Assembly (NCBI GenBank): GCA_964236495.1
Contig: CAXSBR010000019.1
Span: forward strand, 1 to 60,213
Source of the DNA: CAXSBR01 sp964236495
GTDB taxonomy: Bacteria; Actinomycetota; Actinomycetes; Mycobacteriales; Jatrophihabitantaceae
Direction of reading: 5' to 3'
Length of the DNA: 60,213 bases
Shown: one piece after another, positions 1-8,401 of the stretch
Layout: every line of letters starts with the position of its first letter
How positions within the stretch are numbered: position 1 is the stretch's first letter
Position numbers and translations under genes: made by a program
Notes under the pieces: generated by a model
What the model was told of the DNA's origin: nothing
The model's input: only the letters and a program-made list of their open reading frames with translations
Databases searched by the model: none

Positions 1-72
1 CTGGGCTACGCACAAACTCCAGGCCTGAACCGCTTCGGACTCGACGTCTACAACAGCGGCTGGAACAGCTAA
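1..72 (+). CDS. C-terminal end of an unidentified protein (partial)
   Basis: The first 72 bases read without a stop to TAA at 70-72 and encode 23 residues ending in VYNSGWNS. The start lies outside the window, so neither length nor family can be judged. The next gene is on the opposite strand 21 bases away, so the two are convergent. Coding status rests only on the open frame to the edge and the position; no function is proposed. Confidence 0.5.
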   Translation: MGYAQTPGLNRFGLDVYNSGWNS

Positions 73-93
73 GCGGCCCCGGAGCGCCGATGC

Positions 94-1659
94 TCATGTC
101 CACTGCTGGCCCTCAGTCAGCACCAGAGGGGACTGCAAGGCGCTGCGCATCGATGTCGATGACGGGTGCCGTCGACCTGGTAGTGCTAGTGCGCCGAGCG
201 CGCCGGCCCAGCACACCCCGGCGGCTACGACGCAGGCCACATGTAGGCCGGTCATGAATGCCGAGTTGGCCGCGTCGATGAGTGAGGCTGAGTGCCCGGC
301 GGACTGGTAGGCCGCCGCGACCGATTCGCGGGCCGCTTGCGTGGCGCCGGCCGGTAGCTGGGTGAATCCGCCGGCGAGGTGGTCGGCGTAGAGAGAGGTG
401 AAGACGCTGCCGATGACGGCGACGCCGAGGGTGCCGCCGGCCTCGCGGGTGGCGTCGTTGACCGCGGAGCCGACGCCTGCCTTCGCCGCGGGCAGCACGC
501 TGAGGATCGATTCGGTGGCGGGGGCGGTGGTGAGCCCAAGCCCAAGGCCCATGAGAACCATCTGCCCCACGATTTCGGTATAAGGCATGAACGTCGACGA
601 CACCGAGATCCACGCGAACGACGAGCCGAAGAGCAGCAGACCGGTGACGACGACAGCACGGGTTCCCAACCGGGCGGCGAGCAGGACACCGGCGACCGAT
701 CCGATCGCGATCGACACGGCGACGGGCAGGATGCGGGCGCCGGTGGACAGGGTGCCGTAGCCGCGTACGAACTGGAAGTACTGCGTGATCAGAAAGATGA
801 ACCCGAACAGCGCGAAGAACGCGACGGTTACTGCGCCACTGGCGGCGGAGAATGCCGGGGTACGGAACAACGTCACGTCCAGCATCGGATGCACCCGTCC
901 GCGTTCGACAAGCACGAACACGACGACCAGCGCTGCGGCCGCGACGTAGCCCAGCAGCGATGCCGGCGCCGTCCAGCCCCGAGTCGGCGCTTCGATGATC
1001 GTGTAGACCAGCGTCGCGACAGCCGCGGACGACAGCACCAGACCCGTCGGGTCCAACCGCGCTTGGCCGGGGTTACTCGACTCGGGCACAACAACGAACG
1101 CCAGGACAGCCGCCAGCAGCGCCACCGGGACTAGGGCAAGAAAGACGGCCGGCCACGCGAAGTGGGCGAGCAGCAACCCGCCGCTGATCGGGCCGACGGC
1201 CACGCCAAGACCGGTTACCGCGCCCCACAATCCGACGGCTTTGGCCCGTTCACCGCGGTCGGGGAACAGATTGGTGATGATCGACAGCGTCGTGGGAAAG
1301 ATCAGCGCAGCGAAAACGCCCATCGCGAAGCGCACCGCGATCAGCGCGCCCGGGCTGTCGACGGCGGCGCCGACACCGCTAGCAGCGGCGAAGCCGAGCA
1401 GGCCGACGAGCAGCGCCGGACGGCGTCCGAACCGGTCGCCCAGCGAGCCGGCCGTCAGCACGAGCGCGGCAAAAGCAAGGTTGTAGCCGTCCACGATCCA
1501 CTGCAGATCACGGGTCGATGCACTGAGTTGACGACCCAGATCGGGCAGCGCCACGTTCACGATCGTGGTGTCGAGGTTGATCGCGAACGCGGCGAGGCAG
1601 ACCGTCGCGAGGACCACTCCCCGTCGGGCGTTGCGCGTTACTGGTTGCGTAGTTGTCAT
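94..1659 (-). CDS. DHA2-family MFS drug exporter
   Basis: A 521-residue multidrug efflux protein of the EmrB/QacA type (drug:H+ antiporter-2, inner membrane, about 14 membrane segments). The N-terminal part carries the family's LDTTIVNVALP segment in TM1 and the MFS motif GDRFGRRPA in the TM2-TM3 loop, followed by a long chain of hydrophobic helices. The start at 1659 (MTTTQP) is preferred because it lies just downstream of an AGGACGAGG stretch and removes a non-membrane extension. It is divergent from a TetR gene with only 74 bases between them, so the pump is very likely repressed by that regulator and induced by its own substrate. Substrate unknown. Confidence 0.9.
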   Translation of the reverse strand: MTTTQPVTRNARRGVVLATVCLAAFAINLDTTIVNVALPDLGRQLSASTRDLQWIVDGYNLAFAALVLTAGSLGDRFGRRPALLVGLLGFAAASGVGAAVDSPGALIAVRFAMGVFAALIFPTTLSIITNLFPDRGERAKAVGLWGAVTGLGVAVGPISGGLLLAHFAWPAVFLALVPVALLAAVLAFVVVPESSNPGQARLDPTGLVLSSAAVATLVYTIIEAPTRGWTAPASLLGYVAAAALVVVFVLVERGRVHPMLDVTLFRTPAFSAASGAVTVAFFALFGFIFLITQYFQFVRGYGTLSTGARILPVAVSIAIGSVAGVLLAARLGTRAVVVTGLLLFGSSFAWISVSSTFMPYTEIVGQMVLMGLGLGLTTAPATESILSVLPAAKAGVGSAVNDATREAGGTLGVAVIGSVFTSLYADHLAGGFTQLPAGATQAARESVAAAYQSAGHSASLIDAANSAFMTGLHVACVVAAGVCWAGALGALALPGRRHPSSTSMRSALQSPLVLTEGQQWT

Positions 1660-1673
1660 GTCGCCTCGTCCTG

Positions 1674-1727
1674 ATGTTGACAGTGGGCACATGGAGCGTG
1701 GCATGAGTATGTGGGCGGTGTCAACAT
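1674..1727. promoter_or_regulatory. Candidate TetR operator between MFS and TetR genes
   Basis: The short divergent intergenic region holds a perfect 9-base inverted repeat, ATGTTGACA at 1674-1682 and TGTCAACAT at 1719-1727, with 36 bases between the arms. Each arm contains a TTGACA-like -35 element facing away from or into the region. The position between a TetR regulator and its divergent transporter is where such operators sit; binding is inferred, not shown. Confidence 0.55.
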
Positions 1728-1733
1728 GTCACC

Positions 1734-2390
1734 ATGAGACGCATGCAGCACGTCAATCCAACCCGGCCGTACCACCACGGTGATCTGCGAGCCGGCCTGG
1801 TCGGCGCCGGCCTGGAACTTGCTCGCACCGAGGGGCCGGAGGCGGTGCAACTGCGCGCGGTCACCCGCGCCGTCGGTGTTTCCCACAATGCGGCCTACCG
1901 GCACTTCGACGATCACCAGGACCTTGTCAACGCCGTCGCGCAGTGCTGCATGGCCGAGCTGGCCACGTTGATGCAGACAGCTATCGCCACCGTGCGGGTT
2001 CGCGACCCTCGACGCCGCGCGATCGCCCAACTCGCAGCCATCGGCCGCGCATACATCGGCTTCGCCGTCGCCGAGCCGGGATGGTTCCGCACCGCGTTCG
2101 CCGCGCGAGCCACCGAGGAGAAGGGCCGAGTCGAAGCGCCCACCCGAATGACAGACGACGAGCGGGGCCCCTACGAGCTGCTCAGCGCGGCCCTCGACCG
2201 GCTCGTCGAGGTGGGCGTGCTGTCCGTCGCACGCCGGCCCGGCGCTGAACACGCTGCCTGGTCGGCAGTACACGGCATGTCAGTGCTCCTCGTCGAGGGC
2301 CCGCTACGCGAGCTACCACTAGGCGAACGGGACCGCGCCATCAGCGTCGTCCTCGACGTCATCGCGCGAGGATTGACCGACACGCTCTAG
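1734..2390 (+). CDS. TetR/AcrR-family repressor with WHG-type ligand domain
   Basis: 218 residues. The N-terminal helix-turn-helix reads through VQLRAVTRAVGVSHNAAYRHF (residues about 38-58), the canonical TetR recognition-helix pattern. The C-terminal part fits the TetR_C_33/WHG ligand-binding type (AYIGFAVAEPGWFRTAF). A second ATG three codons in (1743) is an equally good start. It is divergent from the DHA2 exporter at 94-1659 and most likely represses it, releasing on drug binding. Confidence 0.88.
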   Translation: MRRMQHVNPTRPYHHGDLRAGLVGAGLELARTEGPEAVQLRAVTRAVGVSHNAAYRHFDDHQDLVNAVAQCCMAELATLMQTAIATVRVRDPRRRAIAQLAAIGRAYIGFAVAEPGWFRTAFAARATEEKGRVEAPTRMTDDERGPYELLSAALDRLVEVGVLSVARRPGAEHAAWSAVHGMSVLLVEGPLRELPLGERDRAISVVLDVIARGLTDTL

Positions 2391-2524
2391 CCCGAGCAGC
2401 GTTGTGCTGTGGGCGTCGCCCGTGGCGACTCCCCTGTTGCGATGCACTCAATGCCTGGGCTGCGTTGTGCTTGCGATCAGGCCAGCGCCGGGCAAGTCGC
2501 AGGTGTGAGGTCGACCACGTGAAT

Positions 2525-2556
2525 GTCCCGGCTACCCACGGGGAGGTAGCCGGGAC
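2525..2556 (+). terminator. Strong hairpin downstream of TetR gene
   Basis: GTCCCGGCTACC (2525-2536) pairs perfectly with GGTAGCCGGGAC (2545-2556) across an 8-base loop. It lies 135 bases after the TetR stop. There is no U-run, which is common for actinobacterial terminators; a termination role is inferred. Confidence 0.45.
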
Positions 2557-2824
2557 GGTGTTGATCATGCCCTCCTACGCGAATTTATCCCAATTGGGAC
2601 GGGGTTCCGGCGTGCTGATGTTCCACAGTGTTGGTGGGCCAAATCTGTGGACACTGCGGTTTCCGTGGTGCGAGTGTGGATAGAAGGGGCGCCTCAACGG
2701 TTGGTGTGATGATCAACTGTCGTTTAGCGTCGTCTTTGTCGTCAGAACCTATTGAGTCGCTTCCCTGAAGTATTAGGGCTGCGTTCGGCTACGGGGGTAG
2801 CAGGTACTGAGGCCGGTAACAGCA

Positions 2825-2860
2825 GGGGCAGCGCCTAGGTATCCACCGTGGCGCTGCCCC
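2825..2860. terminator. 11-bp stem hairpin
   Basis: GGGGCAGCGCC (2825-2835) pairs perfectly with GGCGCTGCCCC (2850-2860) across 14 bases and is followed by AAAATCTTT on the plus strand. It may be a bidirectional terminator between the TetR unit and the LysR gene. Function inferred from structure only. Confidence 0.4.
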
Positions 2861-3160
2861 AAAATCTTTCAGGGGCATCCATCGTTCGTTGCCGATGTGT
2901 GGCCGCCTGACCAGCGTCGCTCATTTACTTCCGGCTGTTGGCCACTGAACTCCACGCGGCCAAGCGGCGTGCCGACGCCATCGGTGGACTTCGAAGTGGA
3001 TCAATGAACCGCCGGCATGTGGTCGCGGTCCGCCCGTGACGGGCACCGCCTGGGTGTTCGGACACCCCGACAGCTCGGCGTTCCACGCGCCGGCGGCCGT
3101 GGCTGCCGATCTTGTGCGCGCGGACGGCTTCCTCGCCACGGATCGGCGGCGCAATCGGCG

Positions 3161-4078
3161 TCAGCGATGCGTCGTCCACACCAGCTCGTGGCGCCGTGTC
3201 CGGACCTCTTGCTGCAGGGCTTCGCGGATGACCAGGATCTCGCGGCGACGCATGGCCTCGCGTCTGGCCACCAGAGTCACGGGTACTCGGGCGGGCGGCA
3301 TGAACGCCGATACCGGCCTGAGTTCGGGTGCGGTGTGCGCGACGAACTTCGACATCAAGCCGATGCCGACCCCGCGGCGCACCGCTTCCAGCTGCGCGAA
3401 GATGTTGGTCGAGCTGAACCGGACGGTCGCTTCGGGTACGAGATCGTTGATGTCGAGCTCGTGTATCCGCTCCAGCGCGTCGACGAAGAACACCAGAGCG
3501 TGGTGGCGCAGTTCGGCCAGCGAGGCCGGGTTGCCGTGCTCGGCCAGGTACCGCTCACTGGCGAAGAACGCGTTGTCGTACTCGCACAGACGCTCGGTGA
3601 ACAGCCTGGTCGCGGGCGTGCCCACCGTGATGGCCAGATCGAAGCTGGTGTCGCGCAAGGTCAGTTCGCGCGCTCCGGTGATGAGTTCGATGTTGAGCGC
3701 GGGATGCTGCTCCCGCACCCGAGCAACGGCAGGTACGACGAACAGGGTGCCGAACCCGTCTGCCGCGGTCAGCCGAACCGTGCCCGACAACGTCTCGGGC
3801 TCCGTGCCGGCCGCGACGTGGACCGCCGTTTCCACTGCCTGCTGGATGGTCCGGGCGTGTACCAGGATCGCGCGTCCGGCATCGGTGAGGTCCCAGCCGT
3901 CGGTGCCGCGGTGCACCAGTCGAACGGCAAGCGACCGTTCCAACGCCTGCAAGCGACGAGACACCGTCGAGTGGTCGACGCCGAGTGCTTTGGCGGCCGT
4001 CACGACACGGCCGGTGTCTGCCACAGCCGCCAAATAGCGCAGGTCATCGGCCTTGACTCCGTGGTCGCCTCTACTCAT
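3161..4078 (-). CDS. LysR-family transcriptional regulator
   Basis: 305 residues from the ATG at 4078 (MSRGDHG); a GTG at 4057 (VKADDLRYL) is an alternative. The winged helix-turn-helix is at the N-terminus (AAKALGVDHSTVSRRLQALE, about residues 25-44), followed by a periplasmic-binding-protein-like effector domain. It is divergent from the SDR gene starting at 4258, and a perfect palindrome lies between them, the usual layout for a LysR activator/repressor that controls its neighbour and itself. Effector unknown. Confidence 0.9.
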   Translation of the reverse strand: MSRGDHGVKADDLRYLAAVADTGRVVTAAKALGVDHSTVSRRLQALERSLAVRLVHRGTDGWDLTDAGRAILVHARTIQQAVETAVHVAAGTEPETLSGTVRLTAADGFGTLFVVPAVARVREQHPALNIELITGARELTLRDTSFDLAITVGTPATRLFTERLCEYDNAFFASERYLAEHGNPASLAELRHHALVFFVDALERIHELDINDLVPEATVRFSSTNIFAQLEAVRRGVGIGLMSKFVAHTAPELRPVSAFMPPARVPVTLVARREAMRRREILVIREALQQEVRTRRHELVWTTHR

Positions 4079-4101
4079 CACCTGTGCAGTAAACGTGATC
4101 G

Positions 4102-4115
4102 GTGCAATATTGCAC
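4102..4115. promoter_or_regulatory. Perfect 14-bp palindrome, candidate LysR binding site
   Basis: GTGCAATATTGCAC is a perfect palindrome, 23 bases upstream of the LysR start and 142 bases upstream of the SDR start. It resembles the interrupted T...A dyads bound by LysR proteins, with a spacing of ten rather than eleven. Its AT-rich centre stands out in this GC-rich context. Confidence 0.6.
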
Positions 4116-4257
4116 GCCGGGGACGCAGTTATGGGCCTCGACACCGTCATCCTGCACCCCTACGGTCGTCCTCGAAGATGTGCTGTTCAACTGTCACCGC
4201 GCGTCTTGCCACGATCTACCACCACCGCATCGCACCGACTGGAAGGACCATCTCGAC

Positions 4258-5142
4258 ATGAGCTCCACCGCACTGAAGAAGGTTTTGATCACCGGAGCCG
4301 GCACCGGCTTCGGATACGAGGTCGCGATGCGGCTGGCCGAGAAGGGCTTCGACGTCGTTGCCGCCGTGGAGATCTACGGCCAGATGCAGACGCTCAAGCG
4401 ACAGGCCGCCGAGCGCGGTGTCACCCTGCAGGTCGAGAAGCTCGACGTCACCAACGACGGTGACCGCCGCAAAGCACTGGACTGGGGAGTCGAAATCCTC
4501 GTCAACAATGCCGGCGTGGGCGAGGGCGGGTCGACTCTCGACATCCCGGCCGCGAACATCCGCCATCAGTTCGAGGTCAACGTGACCGGCCCGCTGCTGC
4601 TCACCCAGGGCATTGCCAAGCAGATGGCCAAGCGCGGTGCCGGACGCATCGTGTGGGTGTCCTCGCGTGAGGGGCTCAACGTCAACCCGTTCACCGGCAT
4701 CTACGCAGCGTCCAAGCACGCCACGGAAGCCATCGCCGAGAGCATGAAGGACGAGCTGCAGGAGTTCGGCGTCGAGGTCGCGACGATGAATCCCGGGCCG
4801 TTCCTGACCGGTTTCAACGACCGCATCTTCCAGACCTGGCAGAGCTGGGACGACGACCCCGAGCAGCGCCTCTACGACTACTCCAAGCTCGCCTTCCCGC
4901 GCCCCCAGTTCAACCCCGAACCGGTGTACGCGACGCTCACCGCGCTGGCGGCCGGCGAGATCGACAGCTACCGCAACCTCGAGCCCAAGTCGATGCTCGA
5001 GGAGACCAAGCAGCTGATCATGGCGCCGTGGGACAAGAAGACCACCGACGGGCTCGGAACTCGCAATGCCGGCATCCAGCAGGCCTTCGACATGACGCCC
5101 GAGCAGCTGCGCGACGATCAAGACCCGATTCCCGCGCCCTGA
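4258..5142 (+). CDS. Short-chain dehydrogenase/reductase
   Basis: 294 residues, cytoplasmic NAD(P)-dependent oxidoreductase with a Rossmann fold. The cofactor motif GAGTGFG is at about residues 13-19, NNAG at about 83-86, the catalytic Ser region as VSSREG, and the active-site YAASK at about 149-153. The sequence after PGPF continues for about 100 residues, longer than a minimal SDR, which suggests a substrate cap. The start at 4258 follows GGAAGGA by eight bases. Control by the divergent LysR protein is likely. Substrate not predictable. Confidence 0.9.
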   Translation: MSSTALKKVLITGAGTGFGYEVAMRLAEKGFDVVAAVEIYGQMQTLKRQAAERGVTLQVEKLDVTNDGDRRKALDWGVEILVNNAGVGEGGSTLDIPAANIRHQFEVNVTGPLLLTQGIAKQMAKRGAGRIVWVSSREGLNVNPFTGIYAASKHATEAIAESMKDELQEFGVEVATMNPGPFLTGFNDRIFQTWQSWDDDPEQRLYDYSKLAFPRPQFNPEPVYATLTALAAGEIDSYRNLEPKSMLEETKQLIMAPWDKKTTDGLGTRNAGIQQAFDMTPEQLRDDQDPIPAP

Positions 5143-5395
5143 TGTCGTCGTCACCGTCGCCGGCGACCTGTTCTCCCACATGCGGGCCACCCTCGCCCAA
5201 GCGCGCTCCAGCGTGTGCCCGGCAGATCCGGTAGCGCCCTTCGTTCCCGGCTTGGAAGTCGAGAAAGTGCTGCGCTTCGCAACCGCGTGAAAGAACTCAG
5301 CGAAACCTCATGCGACCTACTCTCTTCGCCAGCTGACGCTGAACGGCTAGAGAGGACTGTCTCCAACTCCTCTGTGCCGGCCTGGCTGGGTGAGG

Positions 5396-5986
5396 TCAGC
5401 TCGGTTGCCTCTGGCGCAGTCCGTTGATGAGCAAGGCGACCATGCGCCGTGCGTCGTAGCGGGAGTCTCCGTCCACTCCGACACACAGGTTCCCGACGCC
5501 GCGCATCAATTCCAGCGCGTCGACGCCGCCGTGGATCGTGTCGGCCCGTTCTGCGGCCTCGAGCAGCCGGGCGCAGACCGGCACCAGGTGGTCGAGGAAG
5601 TAGGCGTGCAGGGCCTCGAAGCCGGCCTGGTCCGAGCGCATCACCGCTGCTAGCCCGTGCTTGGTGACCAGGAAGTCGACGAACAGATCGATCCACTGTG
5701 ACAGCGCGTCGAAGGGCGATGCGGTGGCTGCGAGCAGGGCCGAGCCGGCCTCTGCGCACGCGTCGACCTGGTGCCGGTAGACGGCAATGATCAGGTCCGC
5801 GCGAGTGGGGAAGTGACGGTAGATCGTGCCGATACCTACGCCGGCTCGGGTTGCGATGTCACGCACGGGCGTTTGCACGCCGGAGGTCACGAACACGGCG
5901 GCGGCCGCCTCGAGAAGCGTATGAGCGTTGCGCCGCGCATCTGCCCTCCTCCGGGGCACCGGAGCACGTTCACCGGTCGCGGCCAA
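5396..5986 (-). CDS. TetR-family repressor
   Basis: 196 residues with an N-terminal HTH (VRDIATRAGVGIGTIYRHFP) and a C-terminal domain of the type seen in SACE_7040-like regulators. I choose a TTG start at 5986 because GGGGAGGA lies at ideal spacing before it. The ATG at 6031 would put the start inside the operator and add residues not typical of the family. Divergent from the aldo/keto reductase operon, which it probably represses together with itself. Confidence 0.85.
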   Translation of the reverse strand: MAATGERAPVPRRRADARRNAHTLLEAAAAVFVTSGVQTPVRDIATRAGVGIGTIYRHFPTRADLIIAVYRHQVDACAEAGSALLAATASPFDALSQWIDLFVDFLVTKHGLAAVMRSDQAGFEALHAYFLDHLVPVCARLLEAAERADTIHGGVDALELMRGVGNLCVGVDGDSRYDARRMVALLINGLRQRQPS

Positions 5987-6010
5987 CCTGTCCTCCCCAC
6001 GTTGACTAAG

Positions 6011-6051
6011 CGGAACAATGTTCCGTAACATAACGGAGCGGCGTTCCGTTA
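6011..6051. promoter_or_regulatory. Double TetR operator
   Basis: Two adjacent dyads: CGGAACA-A-TGTTCCG (6011-6025, perfect) and TAACGGA-N7-TCCGTTA (6031-6051, perfect 7-base arms). They share the GGAAC/GTTCCG half-site and lie between the divergent TetR and reductase genes. Two related dyads about one helical turn or two apart suggest cooperative binding of two dimers. Confidence 0.7.
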
Positions 6052-6119
6052 CCGATCATGCCAGGTCGGGCGACGTTTCCCCGACGTTGCAGACAATCCC
6101 CAAACGACAGGAGTCCGTG

Positions 6120-7142
6120 ATGCACTACCGCACCTTGGGCACGACCGGCGTGCACGTCAGCTCACTCGTGCTCGGCGCAATGAACTTCGGCGCCATCGGC
6201 CACACGACGCAGGAGCAGGCGACCGAGATCGTCGACGCCGCCCTGGAAGCCGGCATCAACCTGATCGACACCGCCGACTTCTACAGCGCCGGCGAATCCG
6301 AGGAGATGGTGGGCAAGGCCATCGCCGGCCGGCGCGACGACCTCGTGCTGGCCACCAAGGCCACGCTGCCGATGGGCGACGAGCGCAACCACAAGGGCAG
6401 CTCCCGCCGTTGGTTGGTCACCGAACTCGACAGCAGCCTGCGCCGGCTGGGTGTGGACCACGTCGACCTCTACCAGATCCATCGTTGGGACCCGACGACC
6501 AGCGACGAGGAGACGCTGTCGGCGCTCACCGACCTGCAGCGGGCCGGGAAGATCCGCTACTTCGGCTCGTCGACGTTTCCGGCCTACCGCATCGTGCAGG
6601 CGCAGTGGGCCGCACGCGAGCACCACCTGAGCCGCTACGTCACCGAGCAGCCCGGCTACTCGATCCTGCAGCGCAGCATCGAAACGCACGTCCTGCCGGT
6701 CACACAGGAGTACGGGCTCGGAGTACTGGTGTGGAGCCCGTTGGCCTCGGGATGGCTGTCCGGGGCGATACGGGAGGGCCGTGAGATCACGACGAGCCGC
6801 TCGACGTTCATGCCGCAGCGATACGATCCCGCCGTCGCGGTCAACCGGGCCAAGATGGAGGCCGTCGAGAAGTTGGCCGAGGTCGCCGCCGCCGCCGGCC
6901 TCACGATGATCCAGCTCGCGCTCGGGTTCGTCACCGCTCATCCAGGCGTGACGAGCGCAATCATCGGCCCGCGCACCATCGATCACCTGCACTCCCAGCT
7001 CGCGGCCGCCGACACCGTGTTGCAGCCCGACGTGCTCGACGCGATCGACAAGATCGTCGCGCCCGGCGTCGACCTCGCGCCCGAAGAGAAGATCGACACC
7101 CCACCGTCGCTGCTCGATCCGTCGTTGCGCCGCCGCCAATGA
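6120..7142 (+). CDS. Aldo/keto reductase
   Basis: 340 residues, NADPH-dependent (beta/alpha)8 oxidoreductase of the large AKR/Tas-YajO type. The catalytic tetrad is visible: Asp and Tyr in DTADFYSAGESEE (about 46-58), Lys in LATKAT (about 81) and His in YQIHRWDP (about 120). A dinucleotide-binding element appears as SAIIGPRT near residue 285. ATG at 6120 follows ACAGGAG. It overlaps the next gene by four bases (ATGA), so both are translated from one message under the TetR operators upstream. Confidence 0.9.
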   Translation: MHYRTLGTTGVHVSSLVLGAMNFGAIGHTTQEQATEIVDAALEAGINLIDTADFYSAGESEEMVGKAIAGRRDDLVLATKATLPMGDERNHKGSSRRWLVTELDSSLRRLGVDHVDLYQIHRWDPTTSDEETLSALTDLQRAGKIRYFGSSTFPAYRIVQAQWAAREHHLSRYVTEQPGYSILQRSIETHVLPVTQEYGLGVLVWSPLASGWLSGAIREGREITTSRSTFMPQRYDPAVAVNRAKMEAVEKLAEVAAAAGLTMIQLALGFVTAHPGVTSAIIGPRTIDHLHSQLAAADTVLQPDVLDAIDKIVAPGVDLAPEEKIDTPPSLLDPSLRRRQ

Positions 7143-8005
7143 CGCGCACCAGCTTCGGGATCATGACCCCGCCTTCGCAGGTCGCCTACTCCGACGTCCT
7201 GCGGGTTTGGCGGGAGGCAGATGGCATCGAGGAGATCGAACACGCCTGGCTGTTCGACCACCTGATGCCGATCTTCGGCGATCCTGCTGGCTCGACCTTC
7301 GAGGGGTGGACGCTGCTGTCGGCGCTGGCCGCGCACACCCAGCGCCTGCGTGTCGGACTCCTCGTTACCAGCAACCGGTTTCGCCCGCCGGCGATGCTGG
7401 CCAAGATTGCCGCGACCGTCGACATCGTCTCCGGCGGCCGGCTCGACTTCGGTATCGGTGCTGGCTCCCGGCCGAGCCTGCCGATGGCCCGAGGTGAATA
7501 CGATGCGCACGGCTTGCCCTTCCACGACGCCGCCTACGCGGTGGGCAGCCTGGCCGAGGCGTGCACGATCATCAATCGACTCTGGACCGAAGACGTTCCG
7601 TTCGACTTCGACGGGACCTACCACCAGCTCAAAGGGGCGTTCTGCTCGCCCAAGCCCGTGCAACGCCCTCGGCCGCCAATCGTGATCGGCGGCCGATCCG
7701 TCGCGACGTTACGGGTCGTCGCCGAGCACGCCGACGTGTGGAACATCCCCGGCGGCGACATCGGAGACATGATCGATCGCAGCGCGTTGCTGGATCGCTT
7801 CTGCGCCGAGATCGGACGCGATCCCGCGGCGATCACCCGCTCGGCGGCCCTGCCCGTTTCTTACGACCAACCCGAGCTCGCCCGGCGTGCCATCGCAGAC
7901 GCGACCGACGCGGGCTTCGGCCACATCGTGCTGATCCTGCCTGCACCGTATCCCGACGCCGTAGCGCGATGGACGGCCGACAACCTCATCATGCCTGCGC
8001 TCTGA
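7139..8005 (+). CDS. LLM-class (F420-type) flavin-dependent oxidoreductase
   Basis: 288 residues, luciferase-like TIM-barrel fold. The N-terminal part has AWLFDHLMP, then RLRVGLLVTSNRFRPPAMLAK and the GRLDFGIGAG motif typical of actinobacterial F420-dependent members; PPIVIGGRS is the late barrel strand. The start overlaps the reductase stop (ATGA), so the two enzymes are co-expressed and may act on the same substrate. Whether it uses F420 or FMN cannot be decided from sequence alone. Confidence 0.88.
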   Translation: MTRTSFGIMTPPSQVAYSDVLRVWREADGIEEIEHAWLFDHLMPIFGDPAGSTFEGWTLLSALAAHTQRLRVGLLVTSNRFRPPAMLAKIAATVDIVSGGRLDFGIGAGSRPSLPMARGEYDAHGLPFHDAAYAVGSLAEACTIINRLWTEDVPFDFDGTYHQLKGAFCSPKPVQRPRPPIVIGGRSVATLRVVAEHADVWNIPGGDIGDMIDRSALLDRFCAEIGRDPAAITRSAALPVSYDQPELARRAIADATDAGFGHIVLILPAPYPDAVARWTADNLIMPAL

Positions 8006-8149
8006 CCCGTCGCTCGCCGCGCCACGGTCTGCTTCCGGCCAGCATCGTGAACGCCCGGCAGGGTCGAGCCGGGACGAGCTGCAGATCGGGGCGAGCCGGC
8101 GACCTCGAGCGTTCCAAAACTCCTTGCCGGATGCGGCAGGGTGGGCGGC

Positions 8150-8380
8150 ATGGAGCAGATCTCGAAGCGGCTGATGAGCTGGGCGTCGATCCTGGAGGAC
8201 ACGACCAGGCAGCAGGCGGTGCGCACGGCGACGATGCCGTTCATGTGGGGCCAGTCCGACGCGTTCCTCGACGAGCACCCCGACGCTTACAAGGACATCG
8301 ACGTCGTCATGCGCGACGCCGCGGACCTCGTGACCGTGCGGCACACGCTGCACCAGATCGTCAATGTGAAGGGTGATTGA
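8150..8380 (+). pseudogene. rtcB: RtcB RNA ligase reduced to its two ends (in-frame deletion)
   Basis: A 76-codon frame. The first part (LMSWASILEDTTRQQA...MPF) matches the extreme N-terminus of actinobacterial RtcB, which normally continues into PHLALMPDAH. The rest (QSDAFLDEHPDAYKDIDVVM... ending HTLHQIVNVKGD) matches the extreme C-terminus. About 300 residues are missing, including the DIGCGM metal-site Cys and the guanylylated His, and the frame is preserved across the junction after MPF (near 8246). No ligase activity is possible. A GTG three codons upstream (8141) is an alternative start. It is isolated, between the LLM gene and a convergent photolyase-like gene. Confidence 0.8.
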
Positions 8381-8401
8381 CCGGAAGGGAGATGGTCGCC
8401 G

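Larger units (their letters stand above)
2391..3160. other. 770-base gap without a convincing gene
   Basis: No reading frame here has the composition or motifs of a real gene. Two strong hairpins (2525-2556 and 2825-2860) and a 12-base palindrome, TCCCAATTGGGA at 2588-2599, are present. A short plus-strand frame from about 3036 is open mostly because it lies antisense to the LysR gene, and I do not call it. Confidence 0.5.

Noticed and set aside
379..1674. Long plus-strand frames opposite the MFS gene (up to 251 codons)
   Set aside because: They are the antisense of a clear membrane transporter; composition is Arg/Gly/Asp-rich with no motifs, as expected from GC-rich shadow frames.
2760..2870. 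Possible riboswitch or tRNA near the GGGGCAGCGCC hairpin
   Set aside because: Only one stem; no cloverleaf and no known riboswitch core.
3036..3160. Short flavodoxin-like reading (VFGHPDSSAFH) before the LysR stop
   Set aside because: Only one weak motif, no ribosome site and no continuation; more likely chance in high GC.
3017..4261. 414-codon plus-strand frame over the LysR gene
   Set aside because: Open only because the LysR gene on the other strand excludes stops; no protein family features.
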